Assembly: GCA_022842065.1 (NCBI GenBank)
Contig: JALHQH010000009.1
Location: 130,243-194,242, forward strand
Length of the DNA: 64,000 bases
Source: Caldilineaceae bacterium
Lineage (GTDB): Bacteria; Chloroflexota; Anaerolineae; Caldilineales; Caldilineaceae
Direction: 5' to 3'
Below the pieces are notes generated by a model. It saw nothing but the letters and a program-made list of their open reading frames with translations, searched no databases and was not told the DNA's origin. The translations under genes and the position numbers were made by a program. Below, in pieces: positions 33,308-41,712 of this stretch (its first letter is position 1; each line of letters starts with the position of its first letter).

Positions 33308-34423
33308 ATGACCAAACCATTACGCGTCGCCATCATCGGCCATACTGGGCGTGGCGGCTATGGCCACTATTTGGACCGCGCTTTTACCGGCGTCACCGGC
33401 ACCGAAGTTGTCGCCCTGGCTGATCCCGATCCAGCGGGGCGGGCGAGGGCCCTGCAAAGCAGCGGTGCCGCCCGTAGTTATGCGGATTACCACGAGATGT
33501 TGCGCATCGAGCAGCCTGACATCGCTGTCGTCGCCAGCCGTGAGATCGGCGATCATCTGGAAATGGTGTTGGCCGCGGCTGAACAGGGCGCCCACATCTA
33601 TCTGGAAAAACCGGCCGCCGCTTCCCCCGCCGAGGTTGACCAGATGATGGCAGCGTGCGCAAAAAACAATTTGCGCCTAATTGTCGCCCATCCGTGGCGC
33701 GGCCACCCACCCATCCAGCATGTCGCCATCCCGTTGATCCGTGGGGGCAAGATTGGCGAACCGCGGCTGGCACGCATCTATGGCATGGGTGGCGAACATG
33801 GGGGTGACCAGCTTTTCATCGACCTCTGTCCCCACTTTTTCGATTTTCTCTGGCAACTTTTTGGCACGCCCCTCTGGTGCCACGCCCATCTCACCCAAGA
33901 TGGCCGCAGTGTCACCCCCGCCGATCTCAAACCGGGGGCCGAGGGCATGGGGTTGGTGGCGGGTAATGGCATCAAGGCCTACTATGCCTTCGGTTCCACC
34001 AGCGCGCCGACCGGTTTTGCCGCTGATTTTGAATCGTATCAAGGCGACGGCAAAGAGATCCCTTACCGCATTGATATTCACGGCACCGAAGGCACGCTGT
34101 CGATCCCCGGCCCGATGAGCAACCAGCCGGACATCTATTTCCACCCACTCGTCAATCCTGGCCTTTTTAATGACAGCCGCTGGGAAGTGATCCCCGCTGA
34201 ACCTCCGCCCGATGAGCACAAATGGGTTAACGCCCACCAACGGATGGCCGCGTCAATGGTGGCCATGTTACGGGGCGAAGAACCTGAGTATGAACTGGTT
34301 CAAGGTGAAAATGCGCGGCTCTATCTGGAGATGGCGATGATGGCCCACGCTTCTCATCTTGCCGGCGCGCGGGTGGCCTATCCACTGGGCAGCGCAACGA
34401 ATCCGTTTGACACGTGGCAGTAG
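33308..34423 (+). CDS. Gfo/Idh/MocA-family oxidoreductase
   Basis: A 371-residue sugar oxidoreductase. The N-terminus reads AIIGHTGRGGYGHYLD, a slightly unusual glycine-rich nucleotide-binding loop, followed by YLEKPAAAS with the conserved EKP lysine. HPWRGHPPIQH and LFIDLCPHFFDFLWQLFG belong to the substrate domain, the latter containing the DxxxH pair. TGGAGG precedes the ATG. It is placed upstream of two dioxygenase genes and probably oxidises an unusual sugar or sugar acid released in the same pathway. Exact substrate unknown. Confidence 0.88.
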   Translation: MTKPLRVAIIGHTGRGGYGHYLDRAFTGVTGTEVVALADPDPAGRARALQSSGAARSYADYHEMLRIEQPDIAVVASREIGDHLEMVLAAAEQGAHIYLEKPAAASPAEVDQMMAACAKNNLRLIVAHPWRGHPPIQHVAIPLIRGGKIGEPRLARIYGMGGEHGGDQLFIDLCPHFFDFLWQLFGTPLWCHAHLTQDGRSVTPADLKPGAEGMGLVAGNGIKAYYAFGSTSAPTGFAADFESYQGDGKEIPYRIDIHGTEGTLSIPGPMSNQPDIYFHPLVNPGLFNDSRWEVIPAEPPPDEHKWVNAHQRMAASMVAMLRGEEPEYELVQGENARLYLEMAMMAHASHLAGARVAYPLGSATNPFDTWQ

Positions 34424-34439
34424 CAAGTATCGTAAGTAG

Positions 34440-34510
34440 ACCGCAGTGTAGTCTGCATCCCCTGATGCAGACACTCGTTCGCATCTGAGGATGCGAACTA
34501 CACGTTGCGG
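34440..34510. repeat. Twin small hairpins
   Basis: Two consecutive hairpins with TCTGCATC and TTCGCATC arms are enclosed by complementary CGCAGTGTAG/CTACACGTTGCG flanks. This is another dispersed palindromic repeat, between the oxidoreductase and dioxygenase genes. Confidence 0.7.
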
Positions 34511-34637
34511 ACGACTGATGATTAATTTGCCCCACAGCACGCAGTGTTAATCCCAATCCCTGTGCTCTCCATACGCGCTGTGTGCTCTGTGGCTAATTTT
34601 ACCCCATCGCAACCCAACCAAAGGAGAAGAGGAACCA

Positions 34638-35471
34638 ATGATTGTTACCCCAACTGCACCTGTGGATGCTGCGGGCATCTCACCGACCGAGCGTTTTTTC
34701 TTTGAGACCAATGGCTATCTGGTGTTGGAAAATTTTCTGGACAGTGAGCATGTGGCGCGGCTGCAAGGGGCACTGGATCGCGTCGTGGCCCAGCGGCGCC
34801 AATGGCAGGCCGACGGTGTGCCGCACACTGGCATGACTCGCCTCATGGGCGCACAGAGTACCCGCCTCTTTTATATTCTCGATGACGATCCACTCTTCCT
34901 GGAACTGCTTGACTGGCCACCGATGTTAGCGTATGTACGCGCCCTGCTCAACCCCAAACCACATCACCACGCCTCGGATGCGATTGTCGAAGTCGCCGGT
35001 GAACTGGAGCAGCGCGGCCCTGGTTGGCATCTGGATGGCCACGACAACGGCTTTCGCAACCTGGGGCGACCGATCCCGCTGCTGCAACTCAAGCTCGGTT
35101 ACTATCTCACCGACATGTGTGAACCGGGGCAGGGTAACCTAACCGTGGTGCCTGGTAGCCACAAGGCGACCAGCGAACCACCTGCTGAAGACTTGCGCAG
35201 TCGCGACCTCTTTCCTGGTGCGCTGGAAGTCTGCGCCCCCGCTGGCTCGGCGATTCTCTTTCACAATGCGCTCTGGCACACCGCCGGCATCTTTCGTAAA
35301 CCCGCCAGCCGCCGCGTGATTCTCTACTACGCCTATGAACACCCGTGGATGGTGGCGTCCCAAGAGCACTGGAGCTATCCCAAGGAATTTTACAATCAAC
35401 GGCTCTCGGTGGACCAGCGCAAGCTCTTTCATGGCTTTGTTTTCGACCCGCCAGAGGCCAGGTGGGGGTGA
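34638..35471 (+). CDS. PhyH-family Fe(II)/2-oxoglutarate dioxygenase
   Basis: A 277-residue dioxygenase of the phytanoyl-CoA dioxygenase family. The iron ligands are His131 and Asp133 (WHLDGHDNG) with a distal histidine in ALWHTAGIF; PGQGNLTVVPGSHK is the signature and RRVILYYAYE carries the 2-oxoglutarate arginine. AAAGGAGAAGAGGAA gives a strong ribosome-binding site. It belongs to a different branch from the LFGYLV paralogues in this window, closer to the enzyme at 29783. It is in line with a sugar oxidoreductase upstream. Substrate unknown. Confidence 0.9.
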   Translation: MIVTPTAPVDAAGISPTERFFFETNGYLVLENFLDSEHVARLQGALDRVVAQRRQWQADGVPHTGMTRLMGAQSTRLFYILDDDPLFLELLDWPPMLAYVRALLNPKPHHHASDAIVEVAGELEQRGPGWHLDGHDNGFRNLGRPIPLLQLKLGYYLTDMCEPGQGNLTVVPGSHKATSEPPAEDLRSRDLFPGALEVCAPAGSAILFHNALWHTAGIFRKPASRRVILYYAYEHPWMVASQEHWSYPKEFYNQRLSVDQRKLFHGFVFDPPEARWG

Positions 35472-35485
35472 CATACATGGAACGC

Positions 35486-35556
35486 GGATGTAGCGGATAA
35501 GCGCGGATAAAATCTGTGTAAATCCGCCTCATCTGCAAAATCCGCGTTCTATTCCG
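35486..35556. repeat. AATCCGCGTTCTA-family inverted repeat (imperfect)
   Basis: GGAACGCGGAT and AATCCGCGTTCTA arms face each other across an AT-rich middle. Related copies lie at 26484-26502, 41439-41496 and 50782-50850. Confidence 0.7.
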
Positions 35557-35587
35557 ACCCATTCATTGAACATATAGGAGGTTACTA

Positions 35588-36448
35588 ATGGAAAAACTTG
35601 TACTGACACCCCAACAACTGAACTTTATGGATCTCTTCGGCTATCTGGTCTTCCCTGGCTTGCTGAATGACTGCATCGACCGCATTATTGAAGAATTTGA
35701 AGCGGTCTTTGCAACGCATGGTGGTGGTCACAACGGCAAACCCCATGATGGCACGGCGCGCTCGTGTATTCTGCCCTTTGTCGATCAGCGCGCCTACCTC
35801 GCCGCGCTGATCGATGACCCCCGGATTGACGGCATCTTTACCAGCCTGCTGGGCGCGGATTACAACTACCTGGGCAGCGACGGCAATTTCTATGTCGGTG
35901 ACACCAACTGGCATTCGGACACGGACTGGAGCGGGCGAATGCGTGGCAAACCACCGCGCATCTTCTACAAACTGGCCCTCTATCTCGACCCGGTGACGGC
36001 TGACTCCGGCGCGCTGCGGGTGATCCCCGGCAGCCAACATTACGGGGATCGTTTTGCCGAAGCCTTGCAAGCCAACCTGCGCGGCGCGCCGGAGACTCTG
36101 GGCATGGGTGGCGATCAGGTGCCGGCGATTGCGCTGACCAGTAACCCTGGCGACGTGGTGGTCTTTAACCAGAACACCAAACATAGCGCCTGGGGAGGTG
36201 GCAACCGCCGCCGCATGTTCACGATCAATTGCACCGCGCACTACAGCGATGACGAACTGCCCCTGTTGCGCAACGAAGTCGCCGCCTTTGCCCGCTTCTG
36301 GGTTGACTCGGTCTACGGCGAAGCGATGTTGCGCACCGCCACCCCGGCGCGTATGGTCCACCTGGCCCAACCGCTGGCGCAGCAGGATCACCTGGTCGAA
36401 GAAGTCCGCAAAGCCAAATTAACCATGAAAGAACCTGCGCGCGGGTAA
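35588..36448 (+). CDS. PhyH-family dioxygenase, LFGYLV subgroup
   Basis: A 286-residue Fe(II)/2-oxoglutarate dioxygenase. Iron ligands His109 and Asp111 lie in WHSDTDWSG; the second histidine is in NQNTKHSAWGG and the arginine follows in NRRRMFTIN. It starts with a QLNFMDLFGYLVFPGLL segment shared with the paralogues at 44561, 50947 and 57270, so these four come from repeated duplication. The C-terminal end ARGxx and the ...LVEEVRKAKLTMKEPARG tail are also shared. ATAGGAGG precedes the ATG. It is followed by an SDR gene after a repeat. Substrate unknown. Confidence 0.9.
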   Translation: MEKLVLTPQQLNFMDLFGYLVFPGLLNDCIDRIIEEFEAVFATHGGGHNGKPHDGTARSCILPFVDQRAYLAALIDDPRIDGIFTSLLGADYNYLGSDGNFYVGDTNWHSDTDWSGRMRGKPPRIFYKLALYLDPVTADSGALRVIPGSQHYGDRFAEALQANLRGAPETLGMGGDQVPAIALTSNPGDVVVFNQNTKHSAWGGGNRRRMFTINCTAHYSDDELPLLRNEVAAFARFWVDSVYGEAMLRTATPARMVHLAQPLAQQDHLVEEVRKAKLTMKEPARG

Positions 36449-36466
36449 ATAGGCCAACATAAAATA

Positions 36467-36529
36467 TAAGCTATCCACGAAAACACACTAAGAAAAGACC
36501 TTGCTTCGTGTGTTTTCGTGGATAGCTTA
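36467..36529. repeat. Inverted repeat with CACGAAAACACAC arms
   Basis: Perfect 22-base arms (36467-36488 and 36508-36529) around a 19-base loop. The sequence belongs to the CACGAAG/CACACGAA family seen at 1352-1386 and 57141-57218. It lies between the dioxygenase and SDR genes. Confidence 0.88.
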
Positions 36530-36579
36530 CAGCCCACTACGTGACCATATTTGTTTGAAATGGTCATAAAGGATAACTG

Positions 36580-37455
36580 ATGAATATGACGAATGATCTG
36601 ACCGCGCACACTCCCCAAACGAACGCCCGTGTACTCGACTGTCGTCCGAGTATTAACGGCAAGGTGGCCTTTGTCACCGGCGGTTTTGGGGGCATTGGCC
36701 GGGCGTCGATTGCGGCGCTGTTAGCCCACGGTGCGCATGTCGCCTTTACCTATGCTGAAGGCCGCGAAACTGGGGCTGATATCGCCCAACTAGTTGCCAC
36801 CGATCCCGATCATCTCTCCGCCCATGCCCTGGACTTGCGCTCGCTGACCTCAATTGAGCATTGCCTGGAGGAGGTAATGGCCCGCTGGCAGCGCATCGAC
36901 ATTCTGGTCAACAATGCCGCGGTCGGTTCGGCCACCGTCGCTGCCTATGCCGACGGCGCGGCGGAACAAGACTCGGCCATGCTCGCGATCAACGCCGATG
37001 GCACGCTTAAGGTCTGCCAGACCTTTCTGGCGCTGATGCACGAGCACCTCACCACTCGCCCGCTCAAGATCATCAACCTGAGTTCCGTTGGCGGTGGGAT
37101 CCAAACCTTCCCCGGCTTCCGCCTCTCTGATGGTATGAGCAAAGCTGCCGTCGCTTTTCTCACTAGGCAACTGGCCGCGGAACTGACCCAGACGCAGGTT
37201 GATGTCTTTGCCATCTGCCCCGGCGCGACCGACACCCCCATGTTTCAAGCCAGCACCCTCGGGGCCATGAACCCTGCCGAGCGGGCCGCATTTACCTACG
37301 CCCTGCCCAAACATCGACTGATCGCCCCCGCTGAGATCGCCAACCTGATTGTCCTCCTCGCTTCGGGCTATTCCACCCCGCTGCATGGCGCGGTGATCGA
37401 TGCCTCGATGGGGCTGGGCGTGAGGCCGGGGTTGATTACCGAGCGGGGACATTAG
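36580..37455 (+). CDS. Short-chain dehydrogenase/reductase family protein lacking catalytic Tyr
   Basis: A 291-residue classical-size SDR. TGGFGGIGRAS (near residue 29) is the nucleotide-binding motif, NNAAVGS follows, and NLSSVGGG carries the serine. Where the catalytic YxxxK is expected it reads DGMSK, with Asp184 in place of Tyr and Lys188 kept, so ordinary hydride-transfer chemistry is doubtful. CPGATDTPMFQA is the usual post-active-site loop. AAAGGA precedes the ATG. It may be a modified enzyme or a non-catalytic partner. It lies between a dioxygenase and a normal SDR on the same strand. Confidence 0.82.
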   Translation: MNMTNDLTAHTPQTNARVLDCRPSINGKVAFVTGGFGGIGRASIAALLAHGAHVAFTYAEGRETGADIAQLVATDPDHLSAHALDLRSLTSIEHCLEEVMARWQRIDILVNNAAVGSATVAAYADGAAEQDSAMLAINADGTLKVCQTFLALMHEHLTTRPLKIINLSSVGGGIQTFPGFRLSDGMSKAAVAFLTRQLAAELTQTQVDVFAICPGATDTPMFQASTLGAMNPAERAAFTYALPKHRLIAPAEIANLIVLLASGYSTPLHGAVIDASMGLGVRPGLITERGH

Positions 37456-37576
37456 CCACCCCCTTTTCCGCGCTTTCCCACCACTTTCCCCCTAGTGTAT
37501 AATGACCACCAATTACCCAATCCCCAATCAAAGCAAAAACTCAAAACCCCACCTAAAAGAAAGCTGTTAAAAACGC

Positions 37577-38365
37577 ATGACTATTGATGATGCAACGTTC
37601 CTCCGTGGCCGCAGGGCGATCGTGACCGGCGGGGCGACGGGGATTGGCCGGGCGATTACGATTGCCCTGGCCCAAGCGGGGGCCGATGTGGCCGTGGGTT
37701 CGCGCAAGGCCAGCCTCAGCGCCTTTGCCGATGTGATCGATGGGCTCGCCGGCCGGATCGTGGCGCTGCCGCTCGATGTGACCTCGTCCGCCGCGGTGGC
37801 GACCTTTTATGGGGCCGTGCGCAGCGAGTTTGGCCAGGTGGACATCCTGGTCAACTCGGCGGGGGTGATGCCGGATCATCTGCTTGCCGAACATCCCGAT
37901 GAACTGTGGGAGCAGACGATCAACGTCAACCTCAACGGCGTCTACCGCATGTGTAAGGCCATCTTGCCCGATCTGATCGCGCAAGGGTGGGGGCGCATCA
38001 TTAACGTGGCGTCGACCGCGGCGTCGGTCAGCGCGCCGGGTTTTGGCGCGTATAGCGCCTCGAAAGCCGGCGTCTTGGGGTTGACGCGTGCGGTGGCCCT
38101 GGAAGGCGCGCCCCATGGCGTCACCTGTAACGCGATTAGCCCCGGTTGGGTGGAAACCGAGATGGCCATCGCCGCAATCAAACGCTATGCCGCAGCCGAA
38201 GGCCGCGACTTTGACGAATACATCGGCGCGATCAAACAGAGCAACCCCCAAAAGCGCATGATCCAGCCCGCCGAGATCGGCGCGCTCACCCTCTATCTCT
38301 GCCGCGACGACGCGCTGGCGATGACCATGCAAGATCTGATCTTCGCGGCAGGTTCGTTGTGGTAG
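37577..38365 (+). CDS. Short-chain dehydrogenase/reductase
   Basis: A 262-residue classical SDR. TGGATGIGRA near residue 18 binds the nucleotide, NSAGVMP is the NNAG equivalent, NVASTAASVSAPGF carries the serine and YSASK gives Tyr159 and Lys163. SPGWVETEM is the PG loop. The motif after the second strand (GSRKASL) with arginine and serine suggests NADP(H). The start codon has only a weak upstream ribosome-binding site. It probably oxidises or reduces a sugar, polyol or hydroxy acid in the same catabolic region. Substrate unknown. Confidence 0.9.
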   Translation: MTIDDATFLRGRRAIVTGGATGIGRAITIALAQAGADVAVGSRKASLSAFADVIDGLAGRIVALPLDVTSSAAVATFYGAVRSEFGQVDILVNSAGVMPDHLLAEHPDELWEQTINVNLNGVYRMCKAILPDLIAQGWGRIINVASTAASVSAPGFGAYSASKAGVLGLTRAVALEGAPHGVTCNAISPGWVETEMAIAAIKRYAAAEGRDFDEYIGAIKQSNPQKRMIQPAEIGALTLYLCRDDALAMTMQDLIFAAGSLW

Positions 38366-38384
38366 CCTGGCCCTGATCGCCCGG

Positions 38385-38490
38385 CGATCAATCGCCGGGC
38401 TAGTAGCAACGCCCGCTGAAGCGGGCTGAGGCCACCGAAAAAGCCCGCTTCAGCGGGCGTTGCTACTAGCCGTGGGGCTTCAGCCCACGG
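38385..38490. repeat. Composite palindromic element with 28-base stem
   Basis: Perfect 28-base arms (38400-38427 and 38442-38469) rich in CGCCCGCTGAAGCGGGC enclose a 14-base loop; smaller CCCGGCGAT and CCGTGGGCTT-type hairpins flank them. Architecture resembles the element at 11746-11860, with a different sequence. Confidence 0.88.
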
Positions 38491-38558
38491 CGGCCCCAAT
38501 ATATCTCGGCTTTTAGCCTAGCATTTATGCCCAGGCGCAACAATCAAAGGAGCAACCC

Positions 38559-39338
38559 ATGAGCGACGCAACGACCATCGAACAACAACTGGCACAACTA
38601 AAGCAGGATGGCTTTCTGCTGCTGAAAAATGCGCTGGATCCAGCCATCGTAGCGCAGTGGAAGGAAGTGCTTTATGATCTCTACGCGCGCAAACAATATG
38701 AGATCAGCAACGGCGTCGGCAACGTTGCCTTTGAGAAGTTGCTGCTGATCCAGCCGGAGCCGGCCAAAGCGCTGATGCGCCACCCCAGCACCGCCCCCTA
38801 TCTCAAGGCGATCCTGGGCCAGCAGTGCCAGTTGCGCAGCCTGCGTGCCCATGTCAACCCCGGCGCGTACACGCAAGAGTGGCATATGGATTTTTACGAC
38901 TACTACTATCAGGCCGAGAAAGCCGCGGGGGAGCAACCGCTGGTCGGGCTGTGCATGAATGCCACCTTCTATCTCACCGATAATACCCCAGAACATGGGC
39001 GGCTGACCTTTGTTAAAGGCTACATGGATCAACCAGTGCCCGACGCGCTGCGCCCCAATCTGCATTACACCGAGGATCGCAACGACCCCTTCCAGCGCTG
39101 GTGCGAGGAACAAGATCGCGTTGATCTGCACCCAATGGCGGGCGATGCGGTGATCTTCTTTAGCCACATTCCCCACCAGGGCGCAAAATTTGGCATTGAC
39201 CCCGAAGGGCAGATGCGCGCTAACATTGTGCTCCACTATCAGCAAAATCCCATGTTCCCTGGCATCCGCTTCGTGAGCGATCCCCAGTTTACACTAGAGA
39301 CATTGGGCTACCGCGGCACCTTCCCTTTTGCCGATTAA
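38559..39338 (+). CDS. PhyH-family Fe(II)/2-oxoglutarate dioxygenase
   Basis: A 259-residue dioxygenase. Iron ligands are His109 and Asp111 (WHMDFYDYY) with the distal histidine in FFSHIPHQGAKFG and an arginine in MRANIVLHY. TPEHGRLTFVKGYM replaces the usual PGSH signature with KGYM, a mild departure. CAAAGGAG precedes the ATG. It stands between the SDR gene and an enolase-superfamily gene, each separated by palindromic repeats. It is more distant from the four LFGYLV paralogues. Substrate unknown. Confidence 0.87.
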   Translation: MSDATTIEQQLAQLKQDGFLLLKNALDPAIVAQWKEVLYDLYARKQYEISNGVGNVAFEKLLLIQPEPAKALMRHPSTAPYLKAILGQQCQLRSLRAHVNPGAYTQEWHMDFYDYYYQAEKAAGEQPLVGLCMNATFYLTDNTPEHGRLTFVKGYMDQPVPDALRPNLHYTEDRNDPFQRWCEEQDRVDLHPMAGDAVIFFSHIPHQGAKFGIDPEGQMRANIVLHYQQNPMFPGIRFVSDPQFTLETLGYRGTFPFAD

Positions 39339-39350
39339 TGAGCCAGACTA

Positions 39351-39414
39351 GGTGACAGTCACGGTCCACAAGGATCGGAGGCTACAAAACACTTTGTGGA
39401 CCGTGACTGTCACC
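39351..39414. repeat. Inverted repeat, 21-base arms
   Basis: Perfect arms (39351-39371 and 39394-39414) beginning GGTGACAGTCACGG surround a 22-base loop, 12 bases after the dioxygenase stop. A related GGTGACTGTCACC lies at 10590-10602. Confidence 0.85.
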
Positions 39415-39446
39415 TGCGTTACCCTGAATAGAAAGCAGGAACCAGC

Positions 39447-40580
39447 ATGAAAATCAGTGAAGTGCGTCTCTATGTGCTCGAAGCGCCAGAGGGGCAGGGT
39501 GGCTCGGCCCTTAAGTTGATCCAGGTGGCGAATTTGACACGCATCCAGTACACGCATACCCGGATCGATGCCAGTCAACCGTTGCGCCAACATTTTCTCG
39601 AAGTGGTCACCGATGAGGGCATCAGTGGCCGCTGTACCACCACCATGTTGCCCCACCAGGTCGAGATCCTGCGCAATCAAGTGCTCGGGGAAGATGTCTA
39701 CCGCCGCGAGCATCTTTTCCAACTCTTGCAAAAGGGCACCCGTTGGCTCTATCAGTCGCCTGGCTGGTTTGGTGACTTTGACAACTGTCTGTGGGACATT
39801 TTGGGCAAAGCCGCCGGCTTGCCGGTCTACGCATTGGTCGGCAAAGTGCGTGACCGCTTCCCGGTCTATCTCACCAGCGGCGACGCAGGGGTGACTGAGT
39901 ATCTGCGCCACATTGAGCAGGGGCGGCAGATGGGGATCAACGCCTATAAATTCCACTCCTACAAAGGCGGCAAGGCGGATATCCCGATCTTCCAACAGGT
40001 GCGAAGGGAAGTGGGCAACGACTACGCGCTGATCAACGACCCGGTCTGCTCCTATGACCTGCGTGAAGCGATTGAGGTGGGCCATGTGATGGAAGAACTG
40101 GGCTTTGTCTGGCTGGAAGAGCCTTTCCATGAGCAGAAGCTCAACCTCTACCAGACCCTCTGCCGCGAACTTACCATCCCAGTGATGGCGAATGAGATGT
40201 TGATGCACGATCTGACGCTCTCCGCCCAGTGGTTGATCCAGGGCGGCACCGACCGGCTGCGTGCGAATGCGCGGCACGGCACGACCCAAGTGCTCAAACT
40301 GGCGCACTTTGCTGAACTCTATGGCACGAATATTGAGCTAAATGGCCAGGGCGGCTTGGCCGGTTTGATCCACGCCCATCTTGGTTGCTGTATCGACAAC
40401 ACCGATTTCTACGAATATTTCTTTATGCGCGCCGACGGCAACCGTGCTGGTGGTGAACTGTGGGGACTAACCAATGGGCCGCTGATTGTCGACGGCCACA
40501 TCGCGCCGCCGGATGGACCGGGGTGGGGCGCCGAGTGGGATGAAGATCGGTTTCATGCCTGTGTGGTGGCGGAGCATTAA
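39447..40580 (+). CDS. Enolase-superfamily enzyme (mandelate-racemase type)
   Basis: A 377-residue enolase-superfamily member, likely a sugar-acid dehydratase. INAYKFHSYKGG places the catalytic lysine at residue 168; LINDPV, VWLEEPFHE and MANEML supply the three metal ligands. The C-terminal half has IELNGQGGLAGLIHAHLGC in place of a simple NxH motif. The N-terminus is atypical, with QYTHTRIDASQPLRQHFLEV. AGGAACC precedes the ATG at a slightly long spacing. It pairs with the SDR 110 bases downstream and the dioxygenase upstream. It differs from the enzyme at 27801, so two acid-sugar substrates are likely. Confidence 0.88.
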   Translation: MKISEVRLYVLEAPEGQGGSALKLIQVANLTRIQYTHTRIDASQPLRQHFLEVVTDEGISGRCTTTMLPHQVEILRNQVLGEDVYRREHLFQLLQKGTRWLYQSPGWFGDFDNCLWDILGKAAGLPVYALVGKVRDRFPVYLTSGDAGVTEYLRHIEQGRQMGINAYKFHSYKGGKADIPIFQQVRREVGNDYALINDPVCSYDLREAIEVGHVMEELGFVWLEEPFHEQKLNLYQTLCRELTIPVMANEMLMHDLTLSAQWLIQGGTDRLRANARHGTTQVLKLAHFAELYGTNIELNGQGGLAGLIHAHLGCCIDNTDFYEYFFMRADGNRAGGELWGLTNGPLIVDGHIAPPDGPGWGAEWDEDRFHACVVAEH

Positions 40581-40582
40581 TG

Positions 40583-40664
40583 CTCGTTGCACCGGTCTCC
40601 GGTGGAATGCCGGTAGGACGCAGAGCGTCCTACCGGCATTCCACGCCGAGCGTGGTTACGAGCA
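40583..40664. repeat. Inverted repeat, 20-base arms with 3-base loop
   Basis: Perfect arms 40602-40621 and 40625-40644 (GTGGAATGCCGGTAGGACGC and complement), with outer GCTCGT/ACGAGC pairing. It lies between the enolase-superfamily and SDR genes, and a false upstream frame of the SDR runs through it. Confidence 0.88.
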
Positions 40665-40690
40665 AAAACAGCAGCCAAAAGGAGTCTAGA

Positions 40691-41419
40691 GTGAATTTAC
40701 AAGGCAAAACAATTCTGATCGTTGGCGGTGCCGCGGGGATTGGTCAGGCGACGGCGCGGCTCTGTGCGGAGCGGGGGGCCAAGGTAATTGTGGCCGACTT
40801 TAATGCGGCAGAGGGCACGGCAACGGCGCAGGCGATTAACGGCACCTTTATCCAGGTCGATGTGACGGCTGAGACGAGTGTCCAGGCGCTCTGTCAACAG
40901 ATTGCGCATAGCCATGAAAAGCTAGATGGCCTGATCCAAACCGCCGGTATCCTTAAAGGGGCATATCTGCCGCTTGAAGCGTTTGACCTGGCCACTTTCC
41001 GCCAGGTGCTTGATGTCAACACGGTGGGGAGTTTTCTCTGCGCCAAATATGCGACGCCGCTGCTCAAGCGGGGCCACCTGCCGGTGATTATTCTGATCTC
41101 CTCGCCCGCGGCCTATGGGGTTAGCTCCTCCTATGCCTATGCGGTGAGCAAAGGGGGCGTCAGCGCCCTGGGCACAACCATGGCCGGCAAACTCGCGCCG
41201 GAAGGGATTCGGGTCAACGTGGTCTTCCCCGGTGGGATCAACACTGCCATGAAACGCTCTGTGATCGAAGCCGATGCCATGCGCCAGGGGCAAGATCCAC
41301 AGGCAGTGTTGGATGCACAGACCGGCGGGCTGGGTGATCCGATGGGGGTGGCGCGCGTGCTCGCCTGGCTGGTCAGCGACGAAGCCGATTATGTGCGCGG
41401 CTCGATTAGTACGCGGTAG
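40691..41419 (+). CDS. Short-chain dehydrogenase/reductase (GTG start)
   Basis: A 242-residue classical SDR. VGGAAGIGQAT near residue 11 binds the nucleotide and VIVADFNAAEG after strand two, with aspartate, favours NAD(H). QTAGILKG is the NNAG equivalent, ILISSPAAYG the serine strand, and YAVSK gives Tyr150 and Lys154. The GTG at 40691 is preferred because AAAAGGAG lies nine bases upstream and the longer frame crosses a palindromic repeat. It ends at GSISTR, missing the usual D-G-G tail (VDGG), so it is slightly short. Probably a sugar or polyol dehydrogenase acting with the adjacent enzyme. Confidence 0.88.
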   Translation: MNLQGKTILIVGGAAGIGQATARLCAERGAKVIVADFNAAEGTATAQAINGTFIQVDVTAETSVQALCQQIAHSHEKLDGLIQTAGILKGAYLPLEAFDLATFRQVLDVNTVGSFLCAKYATPLLKRGHLPVIILISSPAAYGVSSSYAYAVSKGGVSALGTTMAGKLAPEGIRVNVVFPGGINTAMKRSVIEADAMRQGQDPQAVLDAQTGGLGDPMGVARVLAWLVSDEADYVRGSISTR

Positions 41420-41438
41420 CATCGATAATAATAAAAAA

Positions 41439-41496
41439 ATAGAACGCGGATTTTGCGGATTTACGCTGCTTTTTATCCGCAAAATCCGCGTTCTAT
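41439..41496. repeat. AATCCGCGTTCTA-family perfect inverted repeat
   Basis: Perfect 22-base arms (41439-41460 and 41475-41496) enclose a 14-base loop. It lies 20 bases after the SDR stop and could terminate that transcript, but it is one of a dispersed family. Confidence 0.88.
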
Positions 41497-41564
41497 ATCT
41501 GTGCGTATCTGTGTTTTTTCTGGCTAACCACTCTCCCGCTCCGCTAATAACAGAAAAAAGTGAC

Positions 41565-41593
41565 TTGACGCCCTTTTTTTGCTGGTATACAAT
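41565..41593 (+). promoter_or_regulatory. Promoter copy 1 of the import cluster
   Basis: TTGACG (41565-41570) and TACAAT (41588-41593) are 17 bases apart, each matching five of six consensus bases. The motif TGGTATAC overlaps the -10. Inverted ACTTGAC (41562-41568) and GTCAAGT (41601-41607) flank it, a plausible repressor-binding arrangement. Confidence 0.75.
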
Positions 41594-41683
41594 ATACGAA
41601 GTCAAGTTTTGCAAAGTACGAACATTGGCTGCTCCCTATCCAGCTCAACATTTTTATCATTTAACCAAACAGAAAAAAGTGAC

Positions 41684-41712
41684 TTGACGCCCTTTTTTTG
41701 CTGGTATACAAT
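41684..41712 (+). promoter_or_regulatory. Promoter copy 2 of the import cluster
   Basis: Exact repeat of copy one, 119 bases downstream, again with 17-base spacing and the overlapping TGGTATAC. Either copy could drive the gene at 41961. Confidence 0.75.
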
